Shown here: in pieces, positions 17,025 to 25,975 of the stretch | How positions within the stretch are numbered: position 1 is the first letter of the stretch | How the letters are laid out: each line of letters starts with the position of its first letter | Assembly: GCA_016713905.1 (NCBI GenBank) | Contig: JADJOE010000003.1 | Location: 310,001-374,000, forward strand | Length of the DNA: 64,000 nt | Direction: 5' to 3' | Source of the DNA: Candidatus Vicinibacter proximus | GTDB lineage: Bacteria; Bacteroidota; Bacteroidia; Chitinophagales; Saprospiraceae | Position numbers and translations under genes: made by a program | The notes under the pieces: model-generated | Databases searched by the model: none | What the model saw: only the letters and a program-made list of their open reading frames with translations | What the model was told of the DNA's origin: nothing

Positions 17025-18032
17025 ATGGAGGATCTTAGCAAATTATCAGAATTATTGGCATTTCCAAAGGAAATTGTGTTGCTTTCTCACAGGAATCCGG
17101 ATGGAGATGCAATTGGATCTTGCCTGGCCTTAAGTCTTTATCTTCAGGGAAAAGGGCATAAGACCAGTGTTCTTTTTCCAAGTGAGTATCCTTTGGCTTT
17201 CGAGTGGATGCCCCAATCTGAAGAAATTATCATTTATGATTTGACTCCTTCTGTTGCTGAAAATGCGATCCAGAAGGCTCAAATAATATTTTGTCTGGAC
17301 TTTAATTCACTGGATCGAATTGATAAAATGGGGTTGAAGGTACATGCGTCCACGGTTCCTAAAGTGTTGATTGATCACCACCTGGATCCGGAACCCTTTG
17401 CAGACCTGGTGTTTTCCAATACCAGCTACAGTTCAACGTCCGAAATTGTCTACCACATCATCAAACAGCTTGAACCATCGAAACCAATCTCAAGATTGAT
17501 TGCCGATTGCTTGTATACTGGAATAATGACGGACACAGGTTCATTCCACCATTCTACCTCAGCCGAAGTGTTCAGATTAATGGCAGAACTTAAAGAAGGT
17601 GGACTTGACGATACCCATATTCAGGAATTGGTAAACAACAGCCAACCCGATAAGTATCTGAAATTATTAGGCCATTGTTTGCACAACAGAATGGAACTTA
17701 TTCCTGAATGGAATTTGGGTATCATTTATTTAAACAGGGAGGATTACAGGAATTTTGATATCCAGCGGGGAGATACAGAAGGTATTATCAATTACTTAAT
17801 GATGCTCAAAAGTATCAAGGTTGGTATCCTCATCATGAATCAACCTTCCATTGTAAAGCTAAGCATGAGATCTAAGGGAGATTTTTCCGTCCAAGCTATT
17901 TGCAGAGAGCATTTTAACGGGGGAGGACACCGCAATGCTTCCGGTGGAGCTTCCAGACTAAGTCTTGAAGAAACCATCAAAAAAATTAAAGACATTTTTC
18001 CCGGATATGTCTTTGCCAATCAATTAAATTAA
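17025..18032 (+). CDS. DHH/DHHA1 phosphoesterase (NrnA-like oligoribonuclease/pAp phosphatase)
   Basis: Predicted to degrade short RNA oligomers and/or dephosphorylate pAp in the cytoplasm. The DHH domain motifs are SHRNPDGDAIGS (about 19-30), FCLDFNSLDR and the signature VLIDHHLDP. DHHA1 follows with the C-terminal EHFNGGGHRNASGG. I choose ATG 17025 (335 aa, MEDLSKLSELL). The frame is open upstream to a TTG at 16920, but that extension has no conserved sequence and would cover the ndk promoter region. It is followed by the FKBP gene after 15 nt, so the two are probably co-transcribed. Confidence 0.9.
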   Translation: MEDLSKLSELLAFPKEIVLLSHRNPDGDAIGSCLALSLYLQGKGHKTSVLFPSEYPLAFEWMPQSEEIIIYDLTPSVAENAIQKAQIIFCLDFNSLDRIDKMGLKVHASTVPKVLIDHHLDPEPFADLVFSNTSYSSTSEIVYHIIKQLEPSKPISRLIADCLYTGIMTDTGSFHHSTSAEVFRLMAELKEGGLDDTHIQELVNNSQPDKYLKLLGHCLHNRMELIPEWNLGIIYLNREDYRNFDIQRGDTEGIINYLMMLKSIKVGILIMNQPSIVKLSMRSKGDFSVQAICREHFNGGGHRNASGGASRLSLEETIKKIKDIFPGYVFANQLN

Positions 18033-18047
18033 ACAAAACAATTAAAT

Positions 18048-18947
18048 ATGAAATCAAATTTGCTGTTATTATGTCTTGCCATTTTGCTGGGTAATGTTGC
18101 CTGCAAAAAAGGTGGATCCGTAAAATCGACAATCAATGGGCATAAATATACCATCATCCAGGATGAAACTGGTCCAAATGCCAAGGAGGGAGATTATGTC
18201 TATTTTACCTATATGGTTAGAGCTAAAGACTCAGTAGTTTTTAATTCTGCTATGCAGGCACCGGTAATCAAATTCAAGTTACCAAAAATTGAAAAAACCG
18301 ATGATCTCACTAAAAGCCAGCCGATACTGGAACTATTGATTAACATGTCCAAAGGAGATAGTGCAACCGTATCTCATGTAATTGATGAAAATGTAAAAAA
18401 ACAGATTGGCATTCCGGACATTTCTCAATTGGAATACGATGTTAAATTGGTGGACATCAAAACTGAAGCCGAGTATGCTGCCGACATGGAAGTAGAAGCA
18501 AAAGAGCGCAATGAAAAAATTGCTGCTTCACAAGCTTTGGTTCCGGAAATTGAAAAGAGCATCAAAATGACCATTGAAGATTTTAAAAGTGGCAAAAATA
18601 AAGATCAGGTAATCACCACTGCATCCGGCTTAAAATATATCGTACATACCACAGGTTCCGGAGAAAAACCGGAAATAGGTAAATTGGTATCCGTAAATTA
18701 TTATGGATCCTTAATGGACGGTACAAGATTCGATGATTCATGGTCAAGAGGTCAGGAGTTTAGCTTTCCTATTGGTCAGGGACAGGTTATTAAAGGATGG
18801 GATGAAGGTGTTTCCTTACTTCCTATTGGATCTAAAGCAACTTTCTTTATTCCTTACGCTTTGGCTTATGGAGAAGCAGGGTCTCCACCAACAATTCCTG
18901 CAAAATCAGATTTGGTTTTTTATGTAGAACTGAATGGTGTTAAATAA
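18048..18947 (+). CDS. FKBP-type peptidyl-prolyl isomerase lipoprotein
   Basis: A periplasm-facing foldase. The signal peptide ends in a lipobox with Cys19 (GNVAC). Residues about 30-150 form a first, divergent FKBP-like domain, and a short helical linker follows. A canonical FKBP domain lies at about 195-299 with GTRFDDSW, QVIKGWDEGVSLLPIGSKA, IPYALAYGE and FYVELNGVK. Active-site residues of the second domain are kept. It is 15 nt downstream of the DHH gene and is followed by a strong terminator at 18968-19000. Confidence 0.92.
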   Translation: MKSNLLLLCLAILLGNVACKKGGSVKSTINGHKYTIIQDETGPNAKEGDYVYFTYMVRAKDSVVFNSAMQAPVIKFKLPKIEKTDDLTKSQPILELLINMSKGDSATVSHVIDENVKKQIGIPDISQLEYDVKLVDIKTEAEYAADMEVEAKERNEKIAASQALVPEIEKSIKMTIEDFKSGKNKDQVITTASGLKYIVHTTGSGEKPEIGKLVSVNYYGSLMDGTRFDDSWSRGQEFSFPIGQGQVIKGWDEGVSLLPIGSKATFFIPYALAYGEAGSPPTIPAKSDLVFYVELNGVK

Positions 18948-18967
18948 TATTTATCTAAATTATATTG

Positions 18968-19000
18968 AATTGCCTCGGGAACAAACCCGGGGCAATTTTT
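18968..19000 (+). terminator. Rho-independent terminator after the FKBP gene
   Basis: A 12-bp stem with one G-T pair (AATTGCCTCGGG at 18968-18979 with CCCGGGGCAATT at 18986-18997) is followed by a T-rich run. It separates the FKBP unit from prfB. Confidence 0.85.
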
Positions 19001-19027
19001 ATTGTTAACCTGTAAAATCACCTTTTA

Positions 19028-20132
19028 ATGACTTTAGATCAATTAAAAGAGCTTAAAGCGCGGCTCGGTGAGTTAAGGAGGTTTCTTTGACGTCGATAAG
19101 AAACTCCTCGAACTAGAAGATAAAGAACAACAAACCCTGGACCCGGATTTCTGGTCTAATGGTCATAAGGCAGAAATGATCATGAAAGAAATCAAATCGC
19201 ACAAAAAGTGGATTTCTTCTTACATGAATGCCAAGTCACACCTGGATGATTTGGAAGTTTTGTTGGAATTTTTTGACGCAGGCGAGGTTTCAGAAGAAGA
19301 ACTGGATCACAAATATGATGAGTGCATCAAGCTTGTGGAGGACATTGAGTTTTTCTCCACATTAAATAAACCCGAAGACGAATTGAGCTGTCTGGTAGAA
19401 ATAAACTCTGGAGCAGGAGGAACTGAAGCTTGTGATTGGTCTGCAATGTTATTCAGAATGTACCAGATGTGGGCGGAAAAAAGTGGCTTTAAGGTTACAG
19501 TGGTCAACAAACAAGATGGGGATGTGGCCGGTATAAAAACCGCGGAACTCGAAATTCAAGGTGACTACGCTTATGGTATGTTGAAGGGAGAGAATGGTGT
19601 ACATAGACTTGTGCGTGTGAGTCCGTTTAACGCACAGGGTAAGCGAATGACCTCTTTTTCTTCCGTTTTTGTCCATCCTTTAGTAGATGATCGCATTGAG
19701 GTGGAGATTAATGTAGCAGATCTGGAATGGGATACTTTTAGATCAAGCGGCGCAGGAGGTCAACACGTAAATAAAACGGAATCCGCGGTAAGGGTAAGGC
19801 ATTTACCCAGTGGAATTGTAGTTGAATGCCAACAAGAAAGGTCTCAGCACCAAAACAGGGAAAAAGCATTGCAAATGCTTAAATCCAGATTATACGAAAG
19901 GGAATTGCAACGGCAATTTGAAGAAAAAGAAAAACTGGAATCCACTAAAATGAAAAATGAATGGGGGTCCCAGATCCGTTCCTACGTATTGGACGACCGG
20001 AGGGTCAAAGACCATAGAACCGGTTTTCAGACCGGGAATACGGATGCGGTTTTAAATGGCGGATTAGATGATTTCTTGAAGGCTTTTATGATGCACAAAA
20101 CTGTCGGGGAAGGGGATATTGATCTAAATTAA
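19028..20132 (+). CDS. prfB: Peptide chain release factor 2, with programmed +1 frameshift at 19085-19088
   Basis: Recognises UAA/UGA stops and releases the peptide. The frame from ATG 19028 (MTLDQLKELKARL) reads 20 codons to an in-frame TGA at 19088-19090. Slipping +1 at CTT-T continues with GAC GTC GAT (19089 on) to 20132, giving about 367 aa, the normal RF2 length. The classic signals are all present: an SD-like AGGAGG at 19076-19081, a TTT spacer, CTT, then TGA C. SPF (stop-codon recognition) and GGQ (about 243-245, in SSGAGGQHVNKTES) are intact. So this is the autoregulated RF2 frameshift and not a broken gene. Calling only the downstream ATG at 19176 would lose the N-terminal domain. 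Confidence 0.96.
19076..19091 (+). promoter_or_regulatory. RF2 programmed frameshift site
   Basis: AGGAGG (internal SD-like), TTT, CTT slippery codon, TGA stop with 3' C. The spacing is that of the classic RF2 site, in which low RF2 slows reading of the UGA and favours the +1 slip. Confidence 0.95.
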
Positions 20133-20269
20133 AAGGGATTTAAACTCTCCGAATATTCTGATAATATTGTAAGTCAGACCTAATCCTTAAAGATTTTCAA
20201 TCAAACACTATAAAAGGGCTGAATATCGTTAGATATATATAAGTTATTATATATTATTTATTTTTATTA

Positions 20270-20277
20270 TATATTTG
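20270..20277 (+). promoter_or_regulatory. -7 box (TATATTTG) for the PorV/PorQ-like gene
   Basis: An exact TAnnTTTG match 20 nt before the ATG at 20298, in a very AT-rich intergenic stretch of about 165 nt. No clear -33 TTG is seen. Confidence 0.45.
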
Positions 20278-20297
20278 TGCTTCCATTGTCTATAAAT

Positions 20298-21368
20298 ATG
20301 AAGAAACTGCCACTTTTAATTTTGTCCCTTTGGTCCAGTATTGTACTTTTTGGTCAGGCACCAAAATTCAGTAATGACTTTCTCAATGTGGGTGTAGGGG
20401 CAAGAGGAATGGCCATGGGAGGAGCAGTGAGTTCGAGCTCCTTTTCGATAAATTCCGGATATTGGAATCCTGCAGGGTTGGTACATGTACCTGTTAATTT
20501 TCAGGTGGGGGCTCAGCATGCAGAGTGGTTTGCCGGAATTGGAAACTATGATTTTGTCGCCTTTGGAAAGAAATTAGATTCAGAAGGCAGGTCTTTTGGG
20601 TCTTTGAGTCTGATTAGAATGGGGATTGATGATATCCCGAACACACTGCGGTTAAGGGCTCCCGATGGCAGTATCGATTATGACCGATTGAGTACATTTA
20701 GTGTAGCCGATTACGCTTTATTGGTCTCCTACGGCAGAAAATTAAAGGATGGTCCGTGGGCATTGGGATTGAATGCTAAAGTTATTCACAGAGCATTTGG
20801 AACATTTGCATCTGCCTGGGGATTTGGAATAGATGCAGGAATACTTTATAGAAGAGACAGATTAAGTTTTAGCCTAATGGGCAGAGACATTACGACGACT
20901 TTCAACGCATATAAATTCAGTTTTTCTGATGATGAAAAAGCAACTTTATTACTTACGGGAAATGACGTGCCTGTAAGTTCTGTTGAATATACACTTCCTA
21001 AATTGATCACTGGTTTAGCCTACAATTGGCGTTTAAGCAACAATGTAGGACTTACAACTGCATTGGATATTGAATTTTCAACCAACGGAACGCTTGCTGC
21101 GCTAATTAGCAGTGATAAATTTGTAGCAGACCCAAAACTTGGCTTTGAGCTCGACTTTAAACAAAAAGTTTATATCCGATTTGGTGCTTCTAATTTTCAA
21201 ACTATTTTGTCTGATGAAAGTCCCGGTAAAGAGGAATTCAGTGTGCAACCGTCCGGAGGCTTGGGTCTTAAATTTGGAAAAATAGGGCTGGATTATGCTT
21301 TGACCAACATAGGTAATACGGGTGCGGGATTGTATTCCCATTATTTTTCCTTAAATCTGGATTTTTAA
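20298..21368 (+). CDS. PorV/PorQ-family outer-membrane protein (T9SS-associated)
   Basis: 356 residues from ATG 20298 (MKKLPLLILSL..., signal peptide ending ..VLFGQ). The GTG at 20277 falls inside the promoter box and is rejected. The start of the mature protein, FLNVGVGARGMAMGG ... SGYWNPAGL, is the hallmark of the PorV/PorQ (UPF0164-like) barrel family. The rest is amphipathic strands of an FadL-like barrel ending in an aromatic (LNLDF). PorV shuttles T9SS cargo to the attachment complex. This may be a PorV2-type paralogue rather than PorV itself, as no other core T9SS gene is adjacent. Its presence fits the many T9SS cargo genes in the window. Confidence 0.82.
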   Translation: MKKLPLLILSLWSSIVLFGQAPKFSNDFLNVGVGARGMAMGGAVSSSSFSINSGYWNPAGLVHVPVNFQVGAQHAEWFAGIGNYDFVAFGKKLDSEGRSFGSLSLIRMGIDDIPNTLRLRAPDGSIDYDRLSTFSVADYALLVSYGRKLKDGPWALGLNAKVIHRAFGTFASAWGFGIDAGILYRRDRLSFSLMGRDITTTFNAYKFSFSDDEKATLLLTGNDVPVSSVEYTLPKLITGLAYNWRLSNNVGLTTALDIEFSTNGTLAALISSDKFVADPKLGFELDFKQKVYIRFGASNFQTILSDESPGKEEFSVQPSGGLGLKFGKIGLDYALTNIGNTGAGLYSHYFSLNLDF

Positions 21369-21510
21369 TTTTTCCATCATTTTTTTATTAGGCGAGGGAG
21401 TAATCTGAGATCATCTTTAGCATTCAATTGGTTCCTTGGATGTTAATGCGTTCAGGAAGAAGAATTCAGACTTGGACTATGAGTATCTTTAGATTCTAAA
21501 TGTCCAGAAT

Positions 21511-22947
21511 ATGCGCCAATTAAAATTCATTCCATTTCTACTATTGCTGTTTAATCTTATCCATGCACAGGAATTAATCTGGTCGCCGGAGATCAAAATT
21601 AACCCTGCGAAAACTGGCTCCAATGTCAGGCCCAGAACTATTTTTTTAGATCAGGATCATGCAATGGTCCTGTGGGGACAGCTTGTGACCAAAAGAATAC
21701 AATATGTACTTTGGGAAAATGGAAAAGTATCCAATATTTTTACACCAAATCTAAATGGCCTTCAACCTTTCATAAATGATTGGGCGAGTACTGAATTGGC
21801 AGGAAGGGACAACTTTGTCTATATAATTTTTAAAACTGATCCTGCAGAGTCCGGTAAAATTTACCTCATGCGTTCGGAAGACTATGGCAAAAATTTCAAC
21901 TTACCTATTCCGATAGTTAATCCGGACACATTCTATTGTCGGTTTCCCGGTGTATCTGTGGATATTAATCACCAACCTATTGTTAGTTACATGAGATTTA
22001 ACAAAGATTGGTCAGAGCCACATTATGTCAGTATCCGTTCTGAAAATTTTGGAAATGATTTTGATGGTTTCCGTGAATTGGTTGAGCCGCAATTTGGTGA
22101 AGCCTGCGATTGTTGCCCTGTAGCGATGGAATCAGATGCAAATCGCTTGGCTGTATTTTACAGAAACAACCGGGGCAATGTAAGAAATATGGCAGTTGCA
22201 ATTTCTGAGAACCGCGGGGTAAATTTTAACATCCATACGGAGCTGGATAATAAAGATTGGGTTATTTTTTCATGTCCCTCAACAGGTGGGGATGGCTTTT
22301 TTAATGAAGATATACTCCATACTTGCTGGATGAGTGGAAGAGTAAATCCACCGAAGGTTTTTTATTCCAGTTATAATATTGCTACAAATAAACTGGAACA
22401 AGTAATGAGTATGGATCACCAGAAGGGTAGAGGTCTAAGTCAGAATTATCCAAGGATGGCCGGAAGCAAAGACACAGTTGCTATGGTTTGGCAAGAAGCC
22501 GACAACAACAACGATATTTATTTTACCCACTCTACAGGTATTTCCACAGATCTTTTAAAAAACTCTTTTAGAATTAATGCAGATCAAAATGGGAATCAAA
22601 CCCACCCCGATGTTGCATTTCATTCGAATAAAATCCTGGTTTCATGGTCTGATAATGCGGATGGAACTGTTCGTTTGATGGAAGGTAAATTCAAACTGAG
22701 TTCACAAACCAACCATCTTAACGAAAAACCTTCATTGTACACAATAGTACAAATAGGCAACACGCTTAAGATAACTACCAATGAAATGGTGGAATTTATT
22801 CAGGTACTTGCAGCTGATGGAAAGAGATTATACTTTGGTAAGGAAACCGATATCCGCTTGAATTTAATTTCTTCTGAATTATTGATACTTGAACTTAAAC
22901 TCAAGAACAAACCAATACTGCACAAGACCATTACATGGAGAGGTTAA
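21511..22947 (+). CDS. Secreted sialidase-like (BNR propeller) protein
   Basis: 478 residues with a signal peptide to about residue 19 (..NLIHAQ). The body is a six-bladed-propeller-like series with Asp-box-type strands (SEDYGKNFNLP, SENRGVNFN) and a conserved ACDCCPVAME cysteine cluster at about 201-210, which I recall from Bacteroidota sialidase-like proteins. Full sialidase catalysis (Arg triad, Tyr/Glu) cannot be confirmed by eye, so exo-alpha-sialidase is not claimed. The last about 70 residues resemble a weak T9SS type A domain (VEFIQVLAADGKRL), without the usual clear LxxGxY strand. It is monocistronic and follows the PorV-like gene by about 140 nt. Confidence 0.8.
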   Translation: MRQLKFIPFLLLLFNLIHAQELIWSPEIKINPAKTGSNVRPRTIFLDQDHAMVLWGQLVTKRIQYVLWENGKVSNIFTPNLNGLQPFINDWASTELAGRDNFVYIIFKTDPAESGKIYLMRSEDYGKNFNLPIPIVNPDTFYCRFPGVSVDINHQPIVSYMRFNKDWSEPHYVSIRSENFGNDFDGFRELVEPQFGEACDCCPVAMESDANRLAVFYRNNRGNVRNMAVAISENRGVNFNIHTELDNKDWVIFSCPSTGGDGFFNEDILHTCWMSGRVNPPKVFYSSYNIATNKLEQVMSMDHQKGRGLSQNYPRMAGSKDTVAMVWQEADNNNDIYFTHSTGISTDLLKNSFRINADQNGNQTHPDVAFHSNKILVSWSDNADGTVRLMEGKFKLSSQTNHLNEKPSLYTIVQIGNTLKITTNEMVEFIQVLAADGKRLYFGKETDIRLNLISSELLILELKLKNKPILHKTITWRG

Positions 22948-22995
22948 ACCTATACAGTTGATCCTTAAAAGTCACTTTATCACATTGCGAAAATT

Positions 22996-23601
22996 TTAAT
23001 TACAGGCACCATGATTCTCACTTTCTGAAATTAAAATATCCGGCCATTCCACGCACTTAAGATAAGTCGCTGCAAATTCTATTTGCAAATTTGCAGTGCC
23101 GTTAACCTCAGAACCTGTAGGAAATGTTCTACCTACTGCTCTGAATCTAATGATCTTACCATTGGTTATCACCTGATCTAATTGAGTGTTTAATAAGTCT
23201 GTCAAGGTCAGAGATACGCCTAAAAGATTTACCTTTTTTGTCTGCGGATTGAATTCGAAAAAGCCCTGCTTGACTGCTACAGATCCTTTGTAAACGGACA
23301 ATAAGGGAATGGCATCACAATACAGGTCAAATAACACACTGTCTGCCTTGACATCATTTAAGTGAACCTCAGCAAAAGCACGTGTAATAATTAACTTCGT
23401 TAGTTCAACGTCAGAGTCAAGGTTCAATTTATTAATAATATCAGATTTACTAATTGACTTTGCAATCAAAACACCGGTTTTTGTAAATTCACCTAATTCA
23501 TTGATGTTTGGATTGCTGGTAAATTCTAGTTTGACTTTTTTAGTTTCTTCACATCCTGAAAAGAGGAAAATCGTTATTATTAAGGTTAATATATTTTTCA
23601 T
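22996..23601 (-). CDS. Hypothetical lipoprotein
   Basis: 201 residues. A signal peptide with lipobox ends at Cys17 (LFSGC). The mature part is predicted mostly beta with repeated short strand-turn motifs and no domain I recognise. It ends with ESENHGACN, which provides a second cysteine near the C-terminus. It lies 22 nt downstream of the outer-membrane beta-barrel gene on the same strand, so the two are probably one transcript and the lipoprotein may associate with that barrel, which is inference. Confidence 0.75.
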   Translation of the reverse strand: MKNILTLIITIFLFSGCEETKKVKLEFTSNPNINELGEFTKTGVLIAKSISKSDIINKLNLDSDVELTKLIITRAFAEVHLNDVKADSVLFDLYCDAIPLLSVYKGSVAVKQGFFEFNPQTKKVNLLGVSLTLTDLLNTQLDQVITNGKIIRFRAVGRTFPTGSEVNGTANLQIEFAATYLKCVEWPDILISESENHGACN

Positions 23602-23623
23602 TTTTAGCTGAAATTAAATATCA

Positions 23624-24508
23624 TTATTTAAATCTTAATCCAAATCCGACAGAAGCAACAACTGGCTTAAATCCTGAACCTTCTGCATGTAAGTAAAATT
23701 TCCAAAGCTGGATTCCACCTCCCAATCCAAAACGTATCGGCTGATCCCCTTCATAGACTACTGATCCATCGCCGTTCTCCGCATCCGCATAAAAGAACTC
23801 ATATTTATTCTTTTGAAGAGCGGCAAATCCATAATAATTAAAAATACCTTTTTGTTGTCCGGCATTCACTTGGGCCAGGATACTGTTTCCGGTTAAATAT
23901 TCGCCTATTTTAATTTGATTATAACTGGCTCCTACGCCAACAAAATAGTCCTTTGCACCCCAATATGGACTGATGAAATGTTGAATACCCCCACCAAATA
24001 ATTTGATGCTCTTTAGATCTCCACCAAAATCCAGAGCTAAAAACCTAAAGCTCAAATTTGTATTAAAGAAGTTGCCGATTTGCAGGGACGGAAAAAGTAA
24101 ATTCACTCGATTTATTCCAAAGCCACCCGGAAACACATAAGCATTTCCGGTCTGATCAACAGCGGTTAAAGCAGAATTGCTACCGAAAACGGTGGGCGCG
24201 TTAGCAACTGTGAGCTCACGGGAAAAAGGCTCCTCTGTAACGCCATCAAAACTTTGCATGCTTCCTGGAATGAAAGCAGAAGTAACATTCAGACCGACAT
24301 AAATATGAAACTTTTGAATGGAATCATACAAATAGGAAAAACCTGAGGAATTCATGGAAGAACCAACCACATCGATAAAAGGACTAATGTAGCCATCGGA
24401 ATTACCCGTTCTCAGGTAACTTTTTGCGGCAAATTCATTTATGGGCTGACTAAAAAGATTCGAATGAATCAACATTACGCTCAGCAAAAGTTTACACAAA
24501 CTTTTCAT
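23624..24508 (-). CDS. Outer-membrane beta-barrel protein (DUF6588-like)
   Basis: 294 residues with a signal peptide (..HSNLFSQ, about 1-21). Alternating amphipathic strands (LSFRFLALDFGG, YFVGVGASYNQIKIG, VASVGFGLRFK) end in a C-terminal aromatic/Lys, the usual pattern of small outer-membrane barrels. The overall pattern recalls the Bacteroidota DUF6588 family, from memory only. Function is unknown. It is the first gene of a two-gene minus unit with the lipoprotein at 22996-23601. Confidence 0.75.
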   Translation of the reverse strand: MKSLCKLLLSVMLIHSNLFSQPINEFAAKSYLRTGNSDGYISPFIDVVGSSMNSSGFSYLYDSIQKFHIYVGLNVTSAFIPGSMQSFDGVTEEPFSRELTVANAPTVFGSNSALTAVDQTGNAYVFPGGFGINRVNLLFPSLQIGNFFNTNLSFRFLALDFGGDLKSIKLFGGGIQHFISPYWGAKDYFVGVGASYNQIKIGEYLTGNSILAQVNAGQQKGIFNYYGFAALQKNKYEFFYADAENGDGSVVYEGDQPIRFGLGGGIQLWKFYLHAEGSGFKPVVASVGFGLRFK

Positions 24509-24891
24509 ACTTGAGTTTTAATAACGACCATATTGAACACATTTGCACTCAGGAACAATTTTCGGACCACCGCTCCCAGTTAACGAATATACGGAAACAA
24601 TGATAAAATCAAGGTTTTAATTAAAATTTTTTTGATTTAACCTAAAATTTGGACCCATAAATGATTTGAATAAACTTTAAAAGTAGGGAGGTGGATGAGA
24701 ATTTGAGTCCACTGACAGTCCGGGTGGTGTAAGTATTTAATGGTAAGGTTCTATTGTAGGATTGTATAGGTCATGGAGTTCCTTTTAGTTGCTACAATTT
24801 AGAGCCTAGATAATTTTAGCAGATGCAATATCTACAAAGGAAACTGCCTATTGAATCCCATTCTAAAATAGTTTGAGAATTTAGCTTTATA
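24509..24891. other. Intergenic region without recognised features
   Basis: 383 nt between the barrel gene's 5' end and the 3' end of the mannose-1-phosphate guanylyltransferase gene. It is AT-rich with short imperfect inverted repeats only. I see no ORF with coding character, no tRNA-like T-loop and no strong terminator. It must carry the promoter of the barrel gene. Confidence 0.5.
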
Positions 24892-25953
24892 CTAGGTTTT
24901 ATGATTGCCAAATTTGATTCCAACCTCTGCTGTAATTTGTTTTATTTTTTGCTCGTCGTTTTTGTCGCAAATCAGTAACGCGTCCGGAGTGTTGACAATA
25001 ATGAAATTTTTCAATCCTTGTATTGCTATGATTTGATTGGTCTCATTATGGATGATGCAATCTTCTGAGTCTACCAAAATATGTTGGTCATTGTTTACAG
25101 AATTACCAAATTTGTCATGGGGAAGTAAGGTGTACAATGAACCCCAGGTCCCAAGATCACTCCAGCCAAAGTCCACACTCTTGACATAGACCTGGTTGGA
25201 TTTTTCCATGATGGCGTAGTCAATGGAGATGCTTTCACATTTGGAATAAACTGCTTCAATATTATTTCTGTCAAATGGGCTAAAGAGACATGCCATTGAA
25301 GGAGCATGTTGGTCAAAAGCTTCAAGAATAGTTTGTGTGTTCCAGAGAAACATGCCACTATTCCAAACATAATTTCCACTGTTCAGATATTCAAGAGCAG
25401 TATTGTGATCTGGCTTTTCCACAAATCGCTTTACGGGATAAATTTCATCAGAGATCATACCACTTTCATTCAATTGAATATATCCATAACCTGTGTCCGG
25501 TCTGGAAGCTTGTATGCCCATGGTAAGTATTGCATTGTTTTTTGCCAGAAAGGAAAATCCTTCAGCTACATCTTTGATAAATTGAAATTCATTTAATATT
25601 AGATGATCTGCGGGAGCAATGAGCATATCCGCATTTGGAGAAATTTCCCGGATTACATGTGCTGCATATAAAACACATGGTGCAGTATTCTTTCGTTCTG
25701 GTTCTGTAAGTATATTTTTTTCAGATATCAAAGGCAACTGATCCTGAACAAGAGCATAATAGTCTTTGTGCGTGACCACCAATATGCATTCCGGAGAGGT
25801 TATTTTACATAAACGATCAAAAGTCATTTGAAGCAGAGATTTTCCGGTTCCAAGTATGTCCAGGAATTGTTTTGGTTTTTGATTACGACTTGATGGCCAA
25901 AACCTGCTTCCTACTCCTCCCGCCATGATTACTGCAAATTTGGCTCTTGACAT
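24892..25953 (-). CDS. manC: Mannose-1-phosphate guanylyltransferase
   Basis: Makes GDP-mannose from mannose-1-phosphate and GTP, a precursor for surface polysaccharide and glycoprotein sugars. 353 residues, the monofunctional short form without a C-terminal isomerase domain. It shows the nucleotidyltransferase start VIMAGGVGSRFWPSSR, then KPKQF (about 27-31), APADHLI metal/nucleotide loop and FVEKPD. It is 22 nt downstream of the aminotransferase at 25976-27271, probably in the same transcript. Confidence 0.92.
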   Translation of the reverse strand: MSRAKFAVIMAGGVGSRFWPSSRNQKPKQFLDILGTGKSLLQMTFDRLCKITSPECILVVTHKDYYALVQDQLPLISEKNILTEPERKNTAPCVLYAAHVIREISPNADMLIAPADHLILNEFQFIKDVAEGFSFLAKNNAILTMGIQASRPDTGYGYIQLNESGMISDEIYPVKRFVEKPDHNTALEYLNSGNYVWNSGMFLWNTQTILEAFDQHAPSMACLFSPFDRNNIEAVYSKCESISIDYAIMEKSNQVYVKSVDFGWSDLGTWGSLYTLLPHDKFGNSVNNDQHILVDSEDCIIHNETNQIIAIQGLKNFIIVNTPDALLICDKNDEQKIKQITAEVGIKFGNHKT

Positions 25954-25975
25954 AAAGTTTTAAATTTTAATTCAC

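Noticed and set aside
19028..19088. prfB as a pseudogene interrupted by TGA
   Set aside because: The stop sits in the canonical RF2 frameshift context and the +1 frame restores a full-length protein with GGQ and SPF.
24509..24891. Possible tRNA or small RNA gene in the long gap
   Set aside because: No T-loop-like GTTCGAATC pattern or strong paired arms found.
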